From CAVTWY01 sp963738575 (GTDB taxonomy: Bacteria; Pseudomonadota; Gammaproteobacteria; Burkholderiales; Burkholderiaceae_C), in NCBI GenBank assembly GCA_963738575.1, contig CAVTWY010000002.1:372001-436000 (forward strand): 64,000 nt of DNA, read 5' to 3'. Shown here piece by piece: positions 52,622 through 61,142 of this stretch (position 1 is the stretch's first letter; each line of letters opens with the position of its first letter). The notes beneath the pieces were generated by a model. That model worked only from the letters and a program-made list of their open reading frames with translations, searched no databases and was not told where the DNA came from. The translations under genes and the position numbers were made by a program.

Positions 52622-53173
52622 TCAGCCCGTGAGTAGTTTGTTGACCAGTTCGGGTGTGGTGGCGGAGCCTGTTTTGCGCATCAAGCGAGCGCGGTAGACG
52701 TCGACGGTTCGGGGGCTGATGTTGAGCCGCTTTCCGATCATCTTTGACGTGTTGCCGTGGATCAGCAGGGCTGCAATTTCGCGCTCCCGTGCTGTAAACG
52801 ACACCTTCAAGCGCCGCTTGGCCGATAGGTCCTCGAAGGCCCAAATGCCGGCGGCGTGGGGGTCTTCGGTGTTGAGGGCGCGGCCCATCACGTGGCACCA
52901 AAACAAGTCGCCGCTGGTGCGCTTCATGATGCGTTCGTCGCTGTAGTGGCCGTGCGCGTCGAGGCTGGCAATGATGCGTTCGCCCGTGCGCTCAAACTCG
53001 TCAACGGTGGGGTACAAAGTCGAGAACGAATGGCCCTTGAGCGCCTTTTGCGTGGTTCCAAACATGGCCACCAGCGCGTGGTTGCAATCCACGATCAGGC
53101 GTTGGCGTGACAACACCAAACCGATGGGGGCCAACTCGAAAGCGGTCGCGTGGTCCAGGGTCAAGTCAGTCAT
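52622..53173 (-). CDS. PAS-domain LuxR-type transcriptional regulator
   Basis: This 183-residue regulator has an N-terminal PAS domain (about 10-105: FELAPIGLVLSRQRLIVDCN to GIWAFEDLSAKR) and a C-terminal LuxR helix-turn-helix (FTAREREIAALLIHGNTSKMIGKRLNISPRTVDVYRARLMRKTG, residues about 114-160). It has no receiver domain, so it probably senses a small molecule or redox state directly. The ATG at 53173 is preferred over a TTG at 53191. It is divergent from scoAB, the likely target, across an intergenic region with dyads. Confidence 0.87.
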   Translation of the reverse strand: MTDLTLDHATAFELAPIGLVLSRQRLIVDCNHALVAMFGTTQKALKGHSFSTLYPTVDEFERTGERIIASLDAHGHYSDERIMKRTSGDLFWCHVMGRALNTEDPHAAGIWAFEDLSAKRRLKVSFTAREREIAALLIHGNTSKMIGKRLNISPRTVDVYRARLMRKTGSATTPELVNKLLTG

Positions 53174-53250
53174 GCGAGGCCTTCTGAACAAAGTGTGGGG
53201 CCGGAAGGCGCAGGCGTGAGGGTGGGTATGGTCTGGGGGTGCGCATGCAT

Positions 53251-53291
53251 CTAAGCGATTCTACTTAGACAATACGTAAACGGTTAAGTAG
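53251..53291. promoter_or_regulatory. Dyads between the LuxR regulator and scoA
   Basis: CTACTT (53261-53266) and AAGTAG (53286-53291) form an inverted repeat. CTAAG (53251-53255) and CTTAG (53264-53268) form a second, overlapping one. They lie in a short AT-rich patch of the divergent intergenic region, 105-145 bases upstream of scoA. They are candidate binding sites for the adjacent PAS-LuxR protein. Confidence 0.45.
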
Positions 53292-53396
53292 TACCCTAAC
53301 TGCCTTGGATTGGGACGGGTATCGTGTTGGTTGTGCCAGCAGTGCATGCGTGTCCCGTTGGTGCCGTGGTTGCAAGAGTTCAGGAGCCCGATTGCG

Positions 53397-54104
53397 ATGA
53401 ACAAGATTTACCCCAGCGCCGAAGCGGCGCTTGCCGGTGTGGTGAAGAGTGGCCAGTTGCTGGCTGTGGGCGGCTTTGGTTTGTGCGGCATCCCCGAGGC
53501 GCTGATCAAGGCGCTGCGTGACAGCGGCGCCAAAGACCTCACCGTGATCTCCAACAACGCGGGTGTTGATGGGTTTGGCTTGGGGCAGTTGCTGCTCACC
53601 CGCCAAATCAAAAAGATGATCTCGAGTTACGTGGGCGAGAACAAAGAGTTTGAGCGCCAATACCTCAGTGGCGAGCTCGAGCTGGAGTTTGCGCCCCAGG
53701 GCACGCTGGCCGAACGGCTGCGCGCCGGTGGTGCAGGCATCCCAGCGTTCTTCACCCGAACGGGTGTGGGCACGTTGGTGGCGCAGGGCAAAGAGACACG
53801 CGACTTTGACGGTAAAACCTATGTGATGGAGCGCGGCTTGGTGCCTGACGTGGCGCTGGTTAACGCGCACATGGCCGACACCAGCGGCAACCTGGTGTTT
53901 CGGCGCACGGCGCGCAACTTCAACCCGGCTGCAGCCATGGCGGGCAAGGTCACGGTGGTGGAGGTGGAGAAGATCGTCGACGTGGGGCAAATCGACCCCG
54001 ATGCCGTGCACTTGCCTGGCATTTACGTGCATCGCATCGTGGTCAACGCCCACCCCGAAAAGCGCATCGAGAAGCGCACGCTTACCGAGCGCGCCCCCGC
54101 CTAA
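53397..54104 (+). CDS. scoA: 3-oxoacid CoA-transferase subunit A
   Basis: This is subunit A of succinyl-CoA:3-ketoacid CoA-transferase, which activates acetoacetate with CoA from succinyl-CoA. The 235-residue sequence has the CoA-binding GGFGLCGIPE motif, the family motif ISNNAGVDGFGLGQLL and GAGIPAFFTRTGVGT. CAGGAG lies about 10 bases before the ATG at 53397. scoB follows after 25 bases. Confidence 0.94.
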   Translation: MNKIYPSAEAALAGVVKSGQLLAVGGFGLCGIPEALIKALRDSGAKDLTVISNNAGVDGFGLGQLLLTRQIKKMISSYVGENKEFERQYLSGELELEFAPQGTLAERLRAGGAGIPAFFTRTGVGTLVAQGKETRDFDGKTYVMERGLVPDVALVNAHMADTSGNLVFRRTARNFNPAAAMAGKVTVVEVEKIVDVGQIDPDAVHLPGIYVHRIVVNAHPEKRIEKRTLTERAPA

Positions 54105-54129
54105 CTTGCAAACTGCTGAAGGAGCCCCC

Positions 54130-54771
54130 ATGCCCTGGACCCAAGATCAAATGGCCGCCAAAGCCGCCGCCGAGCTGGAAGACGGCTTTTACGTCAACCT
54201 GGGCATTGGCATCCCCACGCTCGTGGCCAACCACGTGCCCAAAAACATTGACGTGTGGTTGCAAAGCGAAAACGGCATGCTGGGCATTGGCCCTTTCCCC
54301 ACCGAAGACCAGGTGGACGCCGACTTGATCAACGCCGGCAAGCAAACGGTCACCACCATTCCGGGCTCCAGCATTTTTGGCAGCCACGAGAGCTTCGCCA
54401 TGATCCGTGGCGGCAAGATCAACCTGTCCATTCTGGGCGCCATGCAAGTGAGTGAGAAGGGCGACCTCGCCAACTGGATGATCCCCGGCAAGATGGTGAA
54501 GGGCATGGGCGGCGCGATGGACTTGGTGGCCGGTGTGCCGCGCGTCATCATCATCATGGAGCACGTGGCCAAGAAGAAGGACGGCACCACGGATCTCAAA
54601 ATTCTGCTCGAATGCACCCTGCCGCTCACCGGCTTGGGCGTGGTCAATCGCATCATCACCGACCTGGCCGTGATGGACGTGACGCCCAAAGGTCTGAAAG
54701 TGATCGAGATGGCACCTGGGGTGAGCAAAGAGTCGCTCCAGGCTCAAACGGGCGTAACGCTGCTGCACTAG
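54130..54771 (+). CDS. scoB: 3-oxoacid CoA-transferase subunit B
   Basis: This 213-residue subunit carries the catalytic glutamate, Glu47 in LQSENGMLGIGP, which forms the covalent CoA thioester. NLGIGIPTLVANHVP and LSILGAMQVSEKGDLANWMIPGKMVKGMGGAMDL are family-typical. AAGGAG lies 6 bases before the ATG. It completes the scoAB pair used in ketone-body or acetoacetate metabolism. Confidence 0.95.
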   Translation: MPWTQDQMAAKAAAELEDGFYVNLGIGIPTLVANHVPKNIDVWLQSENGMLGIGPFPTEDQVDADLINAGKQTVTTIPGSSIFGSHESFAMIRGGKINLSILGAMQVSEKGDLANWMIPGKMVKGMGGAMDLVAGVPRVIIIMEHVAKKKDGTTDLKILLECTLPLTGLGVVNRIITDLAVMDVTPKGLKVIEMAPGVSKESLQAQTGVTLLH

Positions 54772-54871
54772 AAGCCTTGTTGGCTGGGTGTGTGCACCGC
54801 AACGTGGTGGGCGGCGTTAACCTTGCTTGCATCGATTGCGTGGCTTGAACAAGCTTGGCCCTGGAGACACC

Positions 54872-55192
54872 ATGAACCCCAAAAAACCTTCTCAGAACGT
54901 GATCGACGTGGTCGACGCGGTCGAAACCCCTTCGCCAAAACAAGCCCCAATGGCTCCCCGCACGGGCCTGTTGGGCAAAGTGCAAGACTGGTGGCAGACG
55001 CACGGCGGCTCACTCCAAGAGGCGGCACAGGCCACCAAAGAAGGCGCTGTTGATGCGGGCGAGCGAGCCAAGGCCTACGTGCAAAAAGAACCCGTCAAGG
55101 CGGTTGCCATTGCGGCTGCGGCTGGCATGGTCGTGTCAGCGGTGATGTCGGCGCGCGCGCGCAGCCAGCGCGCCAAGTCGAAGCCAGACTGA
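54872..55192 (+). CDS. YqjD/ElaB (DUF883)-like membrane-anchored protein
   Basis: This 106-residue protein has a charged, helical N-terminal part (SLQEAAQATKEGAVDAGERAKAYVQ) and one C-terminal hydrophobic segment (AVAIAAAAGMVVSAVM) followed by a basic tail. This is the layout of YqjD/ElaB proteins, which tether ribosomes to the inner membrane in E. coli. Similarity is by layout rather than a diagnostic motif. CTGGAG lies 5 bases before the ATG at 54872. Confidence 0.6.
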   Translation: MNPKKPSQNVIDVVDAVETPSPKQAPMAPRTGLLGKVQDWWQTHGGSLQEAAQATKEGAVDAGERAKAYVQKEPVKAVAIAAAAGMVVSAVMSARARSQRAKSKPD

Positions 55193-55205
55193 TTGGCAGC
55201 CCCCC

Positions 55206-55300
55206 GAAGCGCTGCCTCAGCGCTTCTTCGCTATGCGTGCGCTGCCTCAGCGCTTCTTTGCTATGCCTGCGCTGCCTCAGCGCTTCTTTGCCATGGCCAG
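55206..55300. repeat. Three 30-bp tandem repeats over the pyrD tail, with terminator-like palindrome
   Basis: Three units of exactly 30 bases (starting 55211, 55241 and 55271) share GCTGCCTCAGCGCTTCTT plus most of GCTATGC-TGC. The third unit contains the pyrD stop codon and its last codons (AKKR), so the gene end has been copied twice downstream. GAAGCGCTG-CCT-CAGCGCTTC (55206-55226) is a perfect 9-bp palindrome and may end transcription between the convergent genes. Confidence 0.85.
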
Positions 55301-56320
55301 CGCCGCCTCGCGCACCAGGGCAGGCCCTTGGTAGATTAACCCCGTGTAGATCTGTACCAGGTCGGCACCGGCTTTGCGTTTGGCCACGGCGTCGGCCGCA
55401 CCCATCACGCCGCCCACGCCAATGATGGGGTAGCGCGGCCCCAACGCTTGACGCAGCAGCGTGATGACGCGGTTGCTGGCCTCACGCACGGGTGCGCCTG
55501 ACAACCCCCCTTGTTCGTCAGCATGTTGCATGCCTTTGACGGTGTCGCGCGACAGGGTGGTGTTGCTGGCAATCACGCCTTCCACCTCGTGGTCGCGCAG
55601 CGCGGCGGCGATGGTCAACACTTGCGACTCGTCCAGGTCGGGAGCGATTTTGAGGAACATGGGCTTGGTGATGCCGGCGCGTTTGGCCAAGGCCGATTTG
55701 CGTTGCATCAGCTTGCCCAGCAGGGCGTCCAGCGCCGCGTCGCTTTGCAGCGTGCGCAGGTTGCTGGTGTTGGGACTGGAGATGTTGACGGTGATGTAGT
55801 CGGCGTGGGGGTACACACCCTCCAGGCCCAACAAGTAGTCGTCAACGGCTTTCTCGATTGGGGTGGCAGCGTTTTTGCCAATGTTCAAGCCCAGCACCCC
55901 CCCACGCGCGCGAAAGTGCCTGGACCGCTTGACGTTGGCTACAAAGGCATCCAGCCCGTCGTTGTTGAACCCCAGGCGGTTGATCAGCGCTTGCGCTTGG
56001 GTGATTCTGAACATGCGCGGCTTGGGGTTGCCCGGTTGAGCCAGCGGCGTGACGGTGCCCACCTCGACAAAGCCGAACCCCATCACACCCAGCCCGTCGA
56101 TGCACTGGCCGTTTTTGTCCAGGCCCGCCGCCAAGCCCACGCGGTTGGGGAATTTAAGGCCTGCCACGGTCACGGGGTCATCCACGCGCGGTTGCCGCCA
56201 CGCACAGTCTGCAGGTGTGTTTTGCAACTTGGCGATGCCGTGCAACGTCAAGTCGTGTGCAATCTCGGGGTCGAGCCCAAACAAGAAGGGGCGCGTGAGG
56301 GCGTAGGGAACGATGGCCAT
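55277..56320 (-). CDS. pyrD: Dihydroorotate dehydrogenase (quinone)
   Basis: This membrane-associated class 2 enzyme oxidises dihydroorotate to orotate with ubiquinone in pyrimidine synthesis. The 347-residue protein has the N-terminal helical extension of class 2 (ALTRPFLFGLDPEIAHDLTLH), FPNRVGLAAGLDKNG, the FMN motif VEVGTVTPLAQPGNPKPR, the catalytic serine region NISSPNTSNLR and the C-terminal IIGVGGVMGAADA. It is divergent from rpiA. Its 3' end lies in a tandem repeat. Confidence 0.96.
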   Translation of the reverse strand: MAIVPYALTRPFLFGLDPEIAHDLTLHGIAKLQNTPADCAWRQPRVDDPVTVAGLKFPNRVGLAAGLDKNGQCIDGLGVMGFGFVEVGTVTPLAQPGNPKPRMFRITQAQALINRLGFNNDGLDAFVANVKRSRHFRARGGVLGLNIGKNAATPIEKAVDDYLLGLEGVYPHADYITVNISSPNTSNLRTLQSDAALDALLGKLMQRKSALAKRAGITKPMFLKIAPDLDESQVLTIAAALRDHEVEGVIASNTTLSRDTVKGMQHADEQGGLSGAPVREASNRVITLLRQALGPRYPIIGVGGVMGAADAVAKRKAGADLVQIYTGLIYQGPALVREAALAMAKKR

Positions 56321-56413
56321 AATGCTGGGTATTGTCGCAAACGCAACGCGCCATCCTCGATGGACCCCTTGCGCGCGGCAGGGTTTGAATCAAACAAGGG
56401 CAGTGCGCACGGC

Positions 56414-57079
56414 ATGAATCAAGATGAACTGAAGACCCTGGTGGGGCGTGCAGCGCTGCAGTACGTGGTGCCAGGACAATGGGTGGGGGTGGGTACCGGG
56501 TCCACCGTCGACAAGTTCATCGACGCGCTGGCCAGCGTCAAGGGCACCATCCAGGGCGCTGTTTCCAGCTCGCAGCGCAGCACGCAGCGCATGCAGGCGC
56601 TGGGCATTCAGGTGGTGGACGCGTCGGCCGTGGATTCGCTGCCCGTGTACATCGACGGCGCTGACGAGATCGACCACAGCGGGTTCATGATCAAAGGCGG
56701 CGGCGCCGCACTCACGCGCGAGAAGATCGTGGCCGATCTGGCAACGCGGTTTGTGTGCATCGCCGATGCCTCCAAGCTGGTCACCACCCTGGGCCGTTTT
56801 TCCTTGCCGGTGGAGGTGCTAACGATGGCAGTGCCCCAAGTGGTGCGGCACTTCAAGGCGCAGTTTGGCGGTGAGGCTGTGCTGCGGCCCGGGGTCATCA
56901 CCGACAACGGCCACCCCATCCTTGACGTGCGTGGGCTGGTGATTGCCGACCCCTTGGCGATGGAGCAAGAAATCAACCAATGGCCGGGCGTGGTGGCGTG
57001 TGGCATCTTTGCGCGCCACAAAGCCAGCGTGCTGCTGCTGGGTACGCCGCAAGGTGTTACCACCCAATCCTTCGGCTAA
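56414..57079 (+). CDS. rpiA: Ribose-5-phosphate isomerase A
   Basis: RpiA interconverts ribose-5-phosphate and ribulose-5-phosphate. The 221-residue sequence shows GVGTGSTVDKFIDAL (phosphate loop), YIDGADEIDHSG (catalytic Asp pair), KGGGAALTREKIVA and RPGVITDNGHPILDV. The ATG at 56414 matches the conserved N-terminus. The much longer upstream extension of the frame lies antisense to pyrD. Confidence 0.96.
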   Translation: MNQDELKTLVGRAALQYVVPGQWVGVGTGSTVDKFIDALASVKGTIQGAVSSSQRSTQRMQALGIQVVDASAVDSLPVYIDGADEIDHSGFMIKGGGAALTREKIVADLATRFVCIADASKLVTTLGRFSLPVEVLTMAVPQVVRHFKAQFGGEAVLRPGVITDNGHPILDVRGLVIADPLAMEQEINQWPGVVACGIFARHKASVLLLGTPQGVTTQSFG

Positions 57080-57088
57080 GGACACTGC

Positions 57089-59242
57089 ATGAACCGATTG
57101 AGTCACTTTGTTGCGATGGCGTTGCTGGCTGCGGCGGCCACCATGGCCGGCTGTGCATCGACGACCACCCCAGTTTCCACTTTATCCACCCAACCCAATC
57201 CGATGAACAACGACCCCTACCTGTGGCTAGAAGAGGTTGAGGGCGTGCGCGCCCTGGACTGGGTGCGTGCTGAAAATAAACGCACCACCGACGAACTGGC
57301 CAGCAACGATTCGTTCAAGCGCTTGGAGGCGTCCATCCGCACGATCTTGGATTCAGACGCACGCATTCCGGGCGTCGAGAAGATCGGAAGCCACTACTAC
57401 AACTTCTGGCGCGACAAACAAAACCCGCGCGGTCTGTGGCGGCGCACCACGCTGGACGAATACCGCAAAGCCGCCCCGCAATGGGAGACGGTGCTCGACA
57501 TCGATGCGCTGAACGTGACCGAGGGCAAAGCGTGGGTGTGGGGCGGTGCTGCGTGCTTGTCGCCCGAGTACAAACGCTGCTTGGTGGCGTTGTCGCCAGG
57601 TGGTTCAGACGCATCGGTTACGCGCGAATTTGACCTGACCACCAAGGCCTGGGTGCAGGGTGGCTTTGAAGGCCCGCTGGCCAAAGGCGGTTTGGCGTGG
57701 ATCGATCAAGACGCGGTGTATGCCTACACCGACTTTGGCCCAGGCAGCCAAACGTCGTCGGGGTACCCGCGCTTGGCCAAGCGCTGGAAGCGGGGCACCC
57801 CATTGAGTACCGCCACTGCCGTTTATGAAGGTCGCGCTGATGACCTGTACATCAGTGCCTACCGCGACCTTACACCGGGGCATCAACGCGACTTTGTACT
57901 GCGTGACATTGCTTTTTACAAGAATGAGTTGTTTTGGCTTTCACCCGGTGGTGCGCTGCAAAAGATCGAAGCCCCTGATTCAGCCAACAAAAGCGTTCAC
58001 CGCGAATGGCTGCTCTTAACACTGCGCGACCCGTGGGAGGTGGGTGGCACCGTCCATGCAGCCGGCACGCTGCTGGCGGCGCGCTTTGACGCCTACATGA
58101 AGGGCGAGCGGAAGCTGGACGTGCTGTACCAGCCCACGCCCACGACGTCGCTCAGCAGCATGGTGGGCACCAAGCAGCACCTGGTGCTGAACGTGCTCGA
58201 CGACGTGAAGAGCAGGGTGCGGGTGTTGACGCCCACGGCGCAAGGCTGGAAGTCGACCAGTATCCCTGGCCTGCCCGCGTTGGGCCAAATTGGCGTTAGC
58301 GCGGTGGACCCCATGCAAAGCGATGCGGTGTGGTTGACGGTCACTGACTTTTTGACGCCGACCGAGTTGATGCTGGGCAATGTGGGCGAGACAACGGGCG
58401 CTGGCGCGTTGCCTCAAGTGCTAAAACGGTCGCCCGTGTTCTTCAACGCGGCTGGGCACCAGGTTGAGCAGCGCTTTGCCCATTCCAAAGACGGCACACG
58501 GGTGCCTTACTTTTTGGTGATGCCCAAAGGCAAACCCATGGATGGCAACACGCCCACACTGCTGTACGGCTACGGTGGATTCGAGGTGTCCGAACTGCCC
58601 CGCTATTCGGCCGGCGCAGGCAAAGGATGGATTGAGCGCGGGGGTGCCTACGCAGTGGCCAACATTCGCGGCGGAGGCGAATACGGCCCACGCTGGCACC
58701 AAGCTGCATTGAAAGAAAAGCGGCACCGTGCTTACGAAGATTTTGCTGCGGTGGCACAAGACTTGGTGGCGCGCAAGATCACATCACCCAAACGCTTGGC
58801 AGTGCGCGGTGGCAGCAATGGTGGCCTCTTGACGGGCAACATGCTGACGCAGTACCCCACGCTGGTGGGTGCGGTGTCAATCGAGGTGCCTTTGCTTGAC
58901 ATGCGCCGCTACAACAAGCTGCTGGCGGGCGCTTCGTGGATGGCTGAGTACGGTGACCCTGACAAGCCTGAAGAATGGGATTTCATCAAGACTTTTTCGC
59001 CGTACCACTTGTTTGACGCCGCGCGCACGTACCCGCCGACGCTGCTGCTGACGTCCACCAAAGACGACCGCGTGCACCCGGGGCATGCCCGCAAGATGGC
59101 CGCACTCATGCGTGCCGCCAACAAAGACGTGCGCTACTACGAGAACATCGAAGGCGGTCACGGCGGCTCGGCCAACAACGCGCAGGCCGCCTTCATGGCG
59201 GCACTGGCCTACCACTTCATGTGGGAGTCTTTGACACGTTGA
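57089..59242 (+). CDS. S9 family prolyl oligopeptidase-like lipoprotein
   Basis: This 717-residue serine peptidase has a lipoprotein signal (FVAMALLAAAATMAGC). The N-terminal beta-propeller starts NNDPYLWLEEVEGVRALDWV. The catalytic domain has Ser near 575 in RGGSNGGLL, Asp in TKDDRVHPGH and His in EGGHGGSA. NIRGGGEYGPRWHQAA is the classic prolyl oligopeptidase segment. It lies 9 bases after rpiA. Its last 34 bases overlap the convergent mnmC gene. Confidence 0.93.
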   Translation: MNRLSHFVAMALLAAAATMAGCASTTTPVSTLSTQPNPMNNDPYLWLEEVEGVRALDWVRAENKRTTDELASNDSFKRLEASIRTILDSDARIPGVEKIGSHYYNFWRDKQNPRGLWRRTTLDEYRKAAPQWETVLDIDALNVTEGKAWVWGGAACLSPEYKRCLVALSPGGSDASVTREFDLTTKAWVQGGFEGPLAKGGLAWIDQDAVYAYTDFGPGSQTSSGYPRLAKRWKRGTPLSTATAVYEGRADDLYISAYRDLTPGHQRDFVLRDIAFYKNELFWLSPGGALQKIEAPDSANKSVHREWLLLTLRDPWEVGGTVHAAGTLLAARFDAYMKGERKLDVLYQPTPTTSLSSMVGTKQHLVLNVLDDVKSRVRVLTPTAQGWKSTSIPGLPALGQIGVSAVDPMQSDAVWLTVTDFLTPTELMLGNVGETTGAGALPQVLKRSPVFFNAAGHQVEQRFAHSKDGTRVPYFLVMPKGKPMDGNTPTLLYGYGGFEVSELPRYSAGAGKGWIERGGAYAVANIRGGGEYGPRWHQAALKEKRHRAYEDFAAVAQDLVARKITSPKRLAVRGGSNGGLLTGNMLTQYPTLVGAVSIEVPLLDMRRYNKLLAGASWMAEYGDPDKPEEWDFIKTFSPYHLFDAARTYPPTLLLTSTKDDRVHPGHARKMAALMRAANKDVRYYENIEGGHGGSANNAQAAFMAALAYHFMWESLTR

Positions 59243-61083
59243 CGGCGCATCGCTTGCGCGACATAACGTGCTGCATCCACTGTGTTGAGTAGCGGTGCTG
59301 CCAACGGCACGGGCTCGCGCAGGATGCTGGCGGCCACCACCTCGGCCATCAAGGGCGCCAAGGTGAGGCCGCGCGACCCCAGGGCGGTGAGGGTGTACAG
59401 GCCGGGCTCGCGGGCGATGCGGTGAACGTTGTCGCTGGTGTGGATGACATGCAGGGCCGGCACCGCGCCCACGATGGGGAGGCGGTCGGGGGTTAACGTG
59501 CGCCAGCCCACGTGGTTGATGAGCATGCCCATGGGGGTGTTGGTGTCAACGTTGCCGCCGGTCAATTGCCGCAGCTTTTCCAGGTTTTCATGGGCGTCAC
59601 TGTCGCGGGCTTGGGACGTGTTGTCGCCCACGTGCGACGAGGCACCACACATGACCGAGCCATCCCTGCGTGTGACAACGTAGCCATTGCCACTGAGCGG
59701 TATCTTGGGCGCTTTCAGGCCCGGTGTGTTGGCGGGCAACATGGTGCTTTGTCCGCGTGACTGCCCCAAGGGCCAAAGGGCGTGGGGCAGGAGCCTGGCG
59801 GCATCCCAAGCGTTGGCAACAATGACCACGTCGGCGCTGGCGATGACGCGTTGCTGTTTTTCAACTGATTGCCAGCCGTGCGGGTGACGCACCAGCGCTT
59901 GCACTTCAACACCGCCCTCAAAAGTGATGGCTTCGTGGTCAAGCAACCAGGACACCAGCGCCTTTGGATTGATCCACCCGCCGTGCGGAAAGTGCCATGC
60001 GTTGGACGTCACATCGATGCCGGTCACTGCTGCTGCGTTCTCGGCTGCGATGGCGTCAGCCCAGGCTCGAGGCAGCCCAAGCGCTTTGTGTTGCGCTTGC
60101 ATGGCTGGGATCGATTGACCCGTCACGCGCAGCATGCCGCCAATGGCCCCTTCAACGCCAGCAGCAATGGCTCGCCCGTGCGAGCTGGCAGCGTACAGCG
60201 CTGCCGTGCGATAAATCTGCGAGTGCGAACCGTCGCTGCCGTGCACCACCCCATGAAAAATGCCGACCACACCGCTGGAGCCTTCGCCGGCCGGGTGAAG
60301 GTGGCGGTCGAGCACGGTGCAACGCACGCCGCGCTGCGCTAGCGCACGCGCCACGTGGGCGCCTGCAAGGCCGGCGCCAATGATCAGTGCGTGAGACGGC
60401 CTGGTCGGCGCGCCGAGCCTCGCCAAGCTGTCGTGCTGCGGACCGCGCCGAACGCGTTTTGCCACCAACGGCGCCTTGGGTTTGTCACCGGTGCCATGCG
60501 CTTGCGTCACAAAACCAGCGCGGGTCAACGCGTGGCGACAATCAACAACATCGCAGTTGAAGGCCACGATGGCATCGCCACGAGAAAGGCGTGCCAAGGC
60601 TTTGAGTGTCCACGCGTCCCATGCGTCATCGAGGTAAAAGGCATCAAACAACCCGACCACATGGCGAATGGCCGTGGGTGCATCGGCCACCACCAGTTGA
60701 AGCGTAACTGCCCCCAACTCAAATGCCATCACATGCACGTTGGCGGTGAGAACGGGCCATGCGCCCAAAAGCGCTTCAACGCTGCGCTTGGTGCCATCAG
60801 GGGTCCAGGCTTGCTGCAGCAAGGGCGACAGGGTTTTCTCCAGCGCTTGTCTCGTGGGTGGGTGCGCCTCAATGGCCACGAAGTGAAGTTGAGCACTTCG
60901 ATGAGGGTCGAGTTGCCAGGCCGCCAAGGAGGCCAAGAAGGCATGGCCATGTCCAAACCCCATTTGCAAGATGGCAAAGTCGCTGCGCTGGTGCCATCGC
61001 GCCAAGACGTTGGAAGCGCGCACGAAGCAGTCGGTGGCGTAGCCCAACGTGTCAGTGCGCCGGTCAGAGCTCTCGTCTGACAT
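59209..61083 (-). CDS. mnmC: tRNA mnm5s2U biosynthesis bifunctional protein MnmC, atypical N-terminal half
   Basis: MnmC completes the mnm5s2U34 modification of tRNA: the C-terminal FAD domain removes carboxymethyl and the N-terminal domain methylates. The FAD half is clear (HALIIGAGLAGAHVARALAQRG, HFPHGGWINPKALV, GWRTLTPDRLPIVGAVP, LGSRGLTLAPLMAEV). The methyltransferase half keeps GFGHGHAFLASLAAW but lacks the usual FDDVYFS-type start, and LDGFxPxxNPxMW is shortened to LDDAWDAW. The ATG at 61083 gives 624 residues. A GTG at 61125 gives 638. Its methyltransferase activity is doubtful. Confidence 0.85.
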   Translation of the reverse strand: MSDESSDRRTDTLGYATDCFVRASNVLARWHQRSDFAILQMGFGHGHAFLASLAAWQLDPHRSAQLHFVAIEAHPPTRQALEKTLSPLLQQAWTPDGTKRSVEALLGAWPVLTANVHVMAFELGAVTLQLVVADAPTAIRHVVGLFDAFYLDDAWDAWTLKALARLSRGDAIVAFNCDVVDCRHALTRAGFVTQAHGTGDKPKAPLVAKRVRRGPQHDSLARLGAPTRPSHALIIGAGLAGAHVARALAQRGVRCTVLDRHLHPAGEGSSGVVGIFHGVVHGSDGSHSQIYRTAALYAASSHGRAIAAGVEGAIGGMLRVTGQSIPAMQAQHKALGLPRAWADAIAAENAAAVTGIDVTSNAWHFPHGGWINPKALVSWLLDHEAITFEGGVEVQALVRHPHGWQSVEKQQRVIASADVVIVANAWDAARLLPHALWPLGQSRGQSTMLPANTPGLKAPKIPLSGNGYVVTRRDGSVMCGASSHVGDNTSQARDSDAHENLEKLRQLTGGNVDTNTPMGMLINHVGWRTLTPDRLPIVGAVPALHVIHTSDNVHRIAREPGLYTLTALGSRGLTLAPLMAEVVAASILREPVPLAAPLLNTVDAARYVAQAMRRQRVKDSHMKW

Positions 61084-61142
61084 GGTTATGTCGCGTGGCC
61101 TTTTGTCGACGTCAATCGGGGCCACGACAAGGCGTGACGGGT

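Noticed and set aside
55511..56413. Long upstream extension of the rpiA frame
   Set aside because: It runs antisense through pyrD. RpiA is full length from the ATG at 56414.
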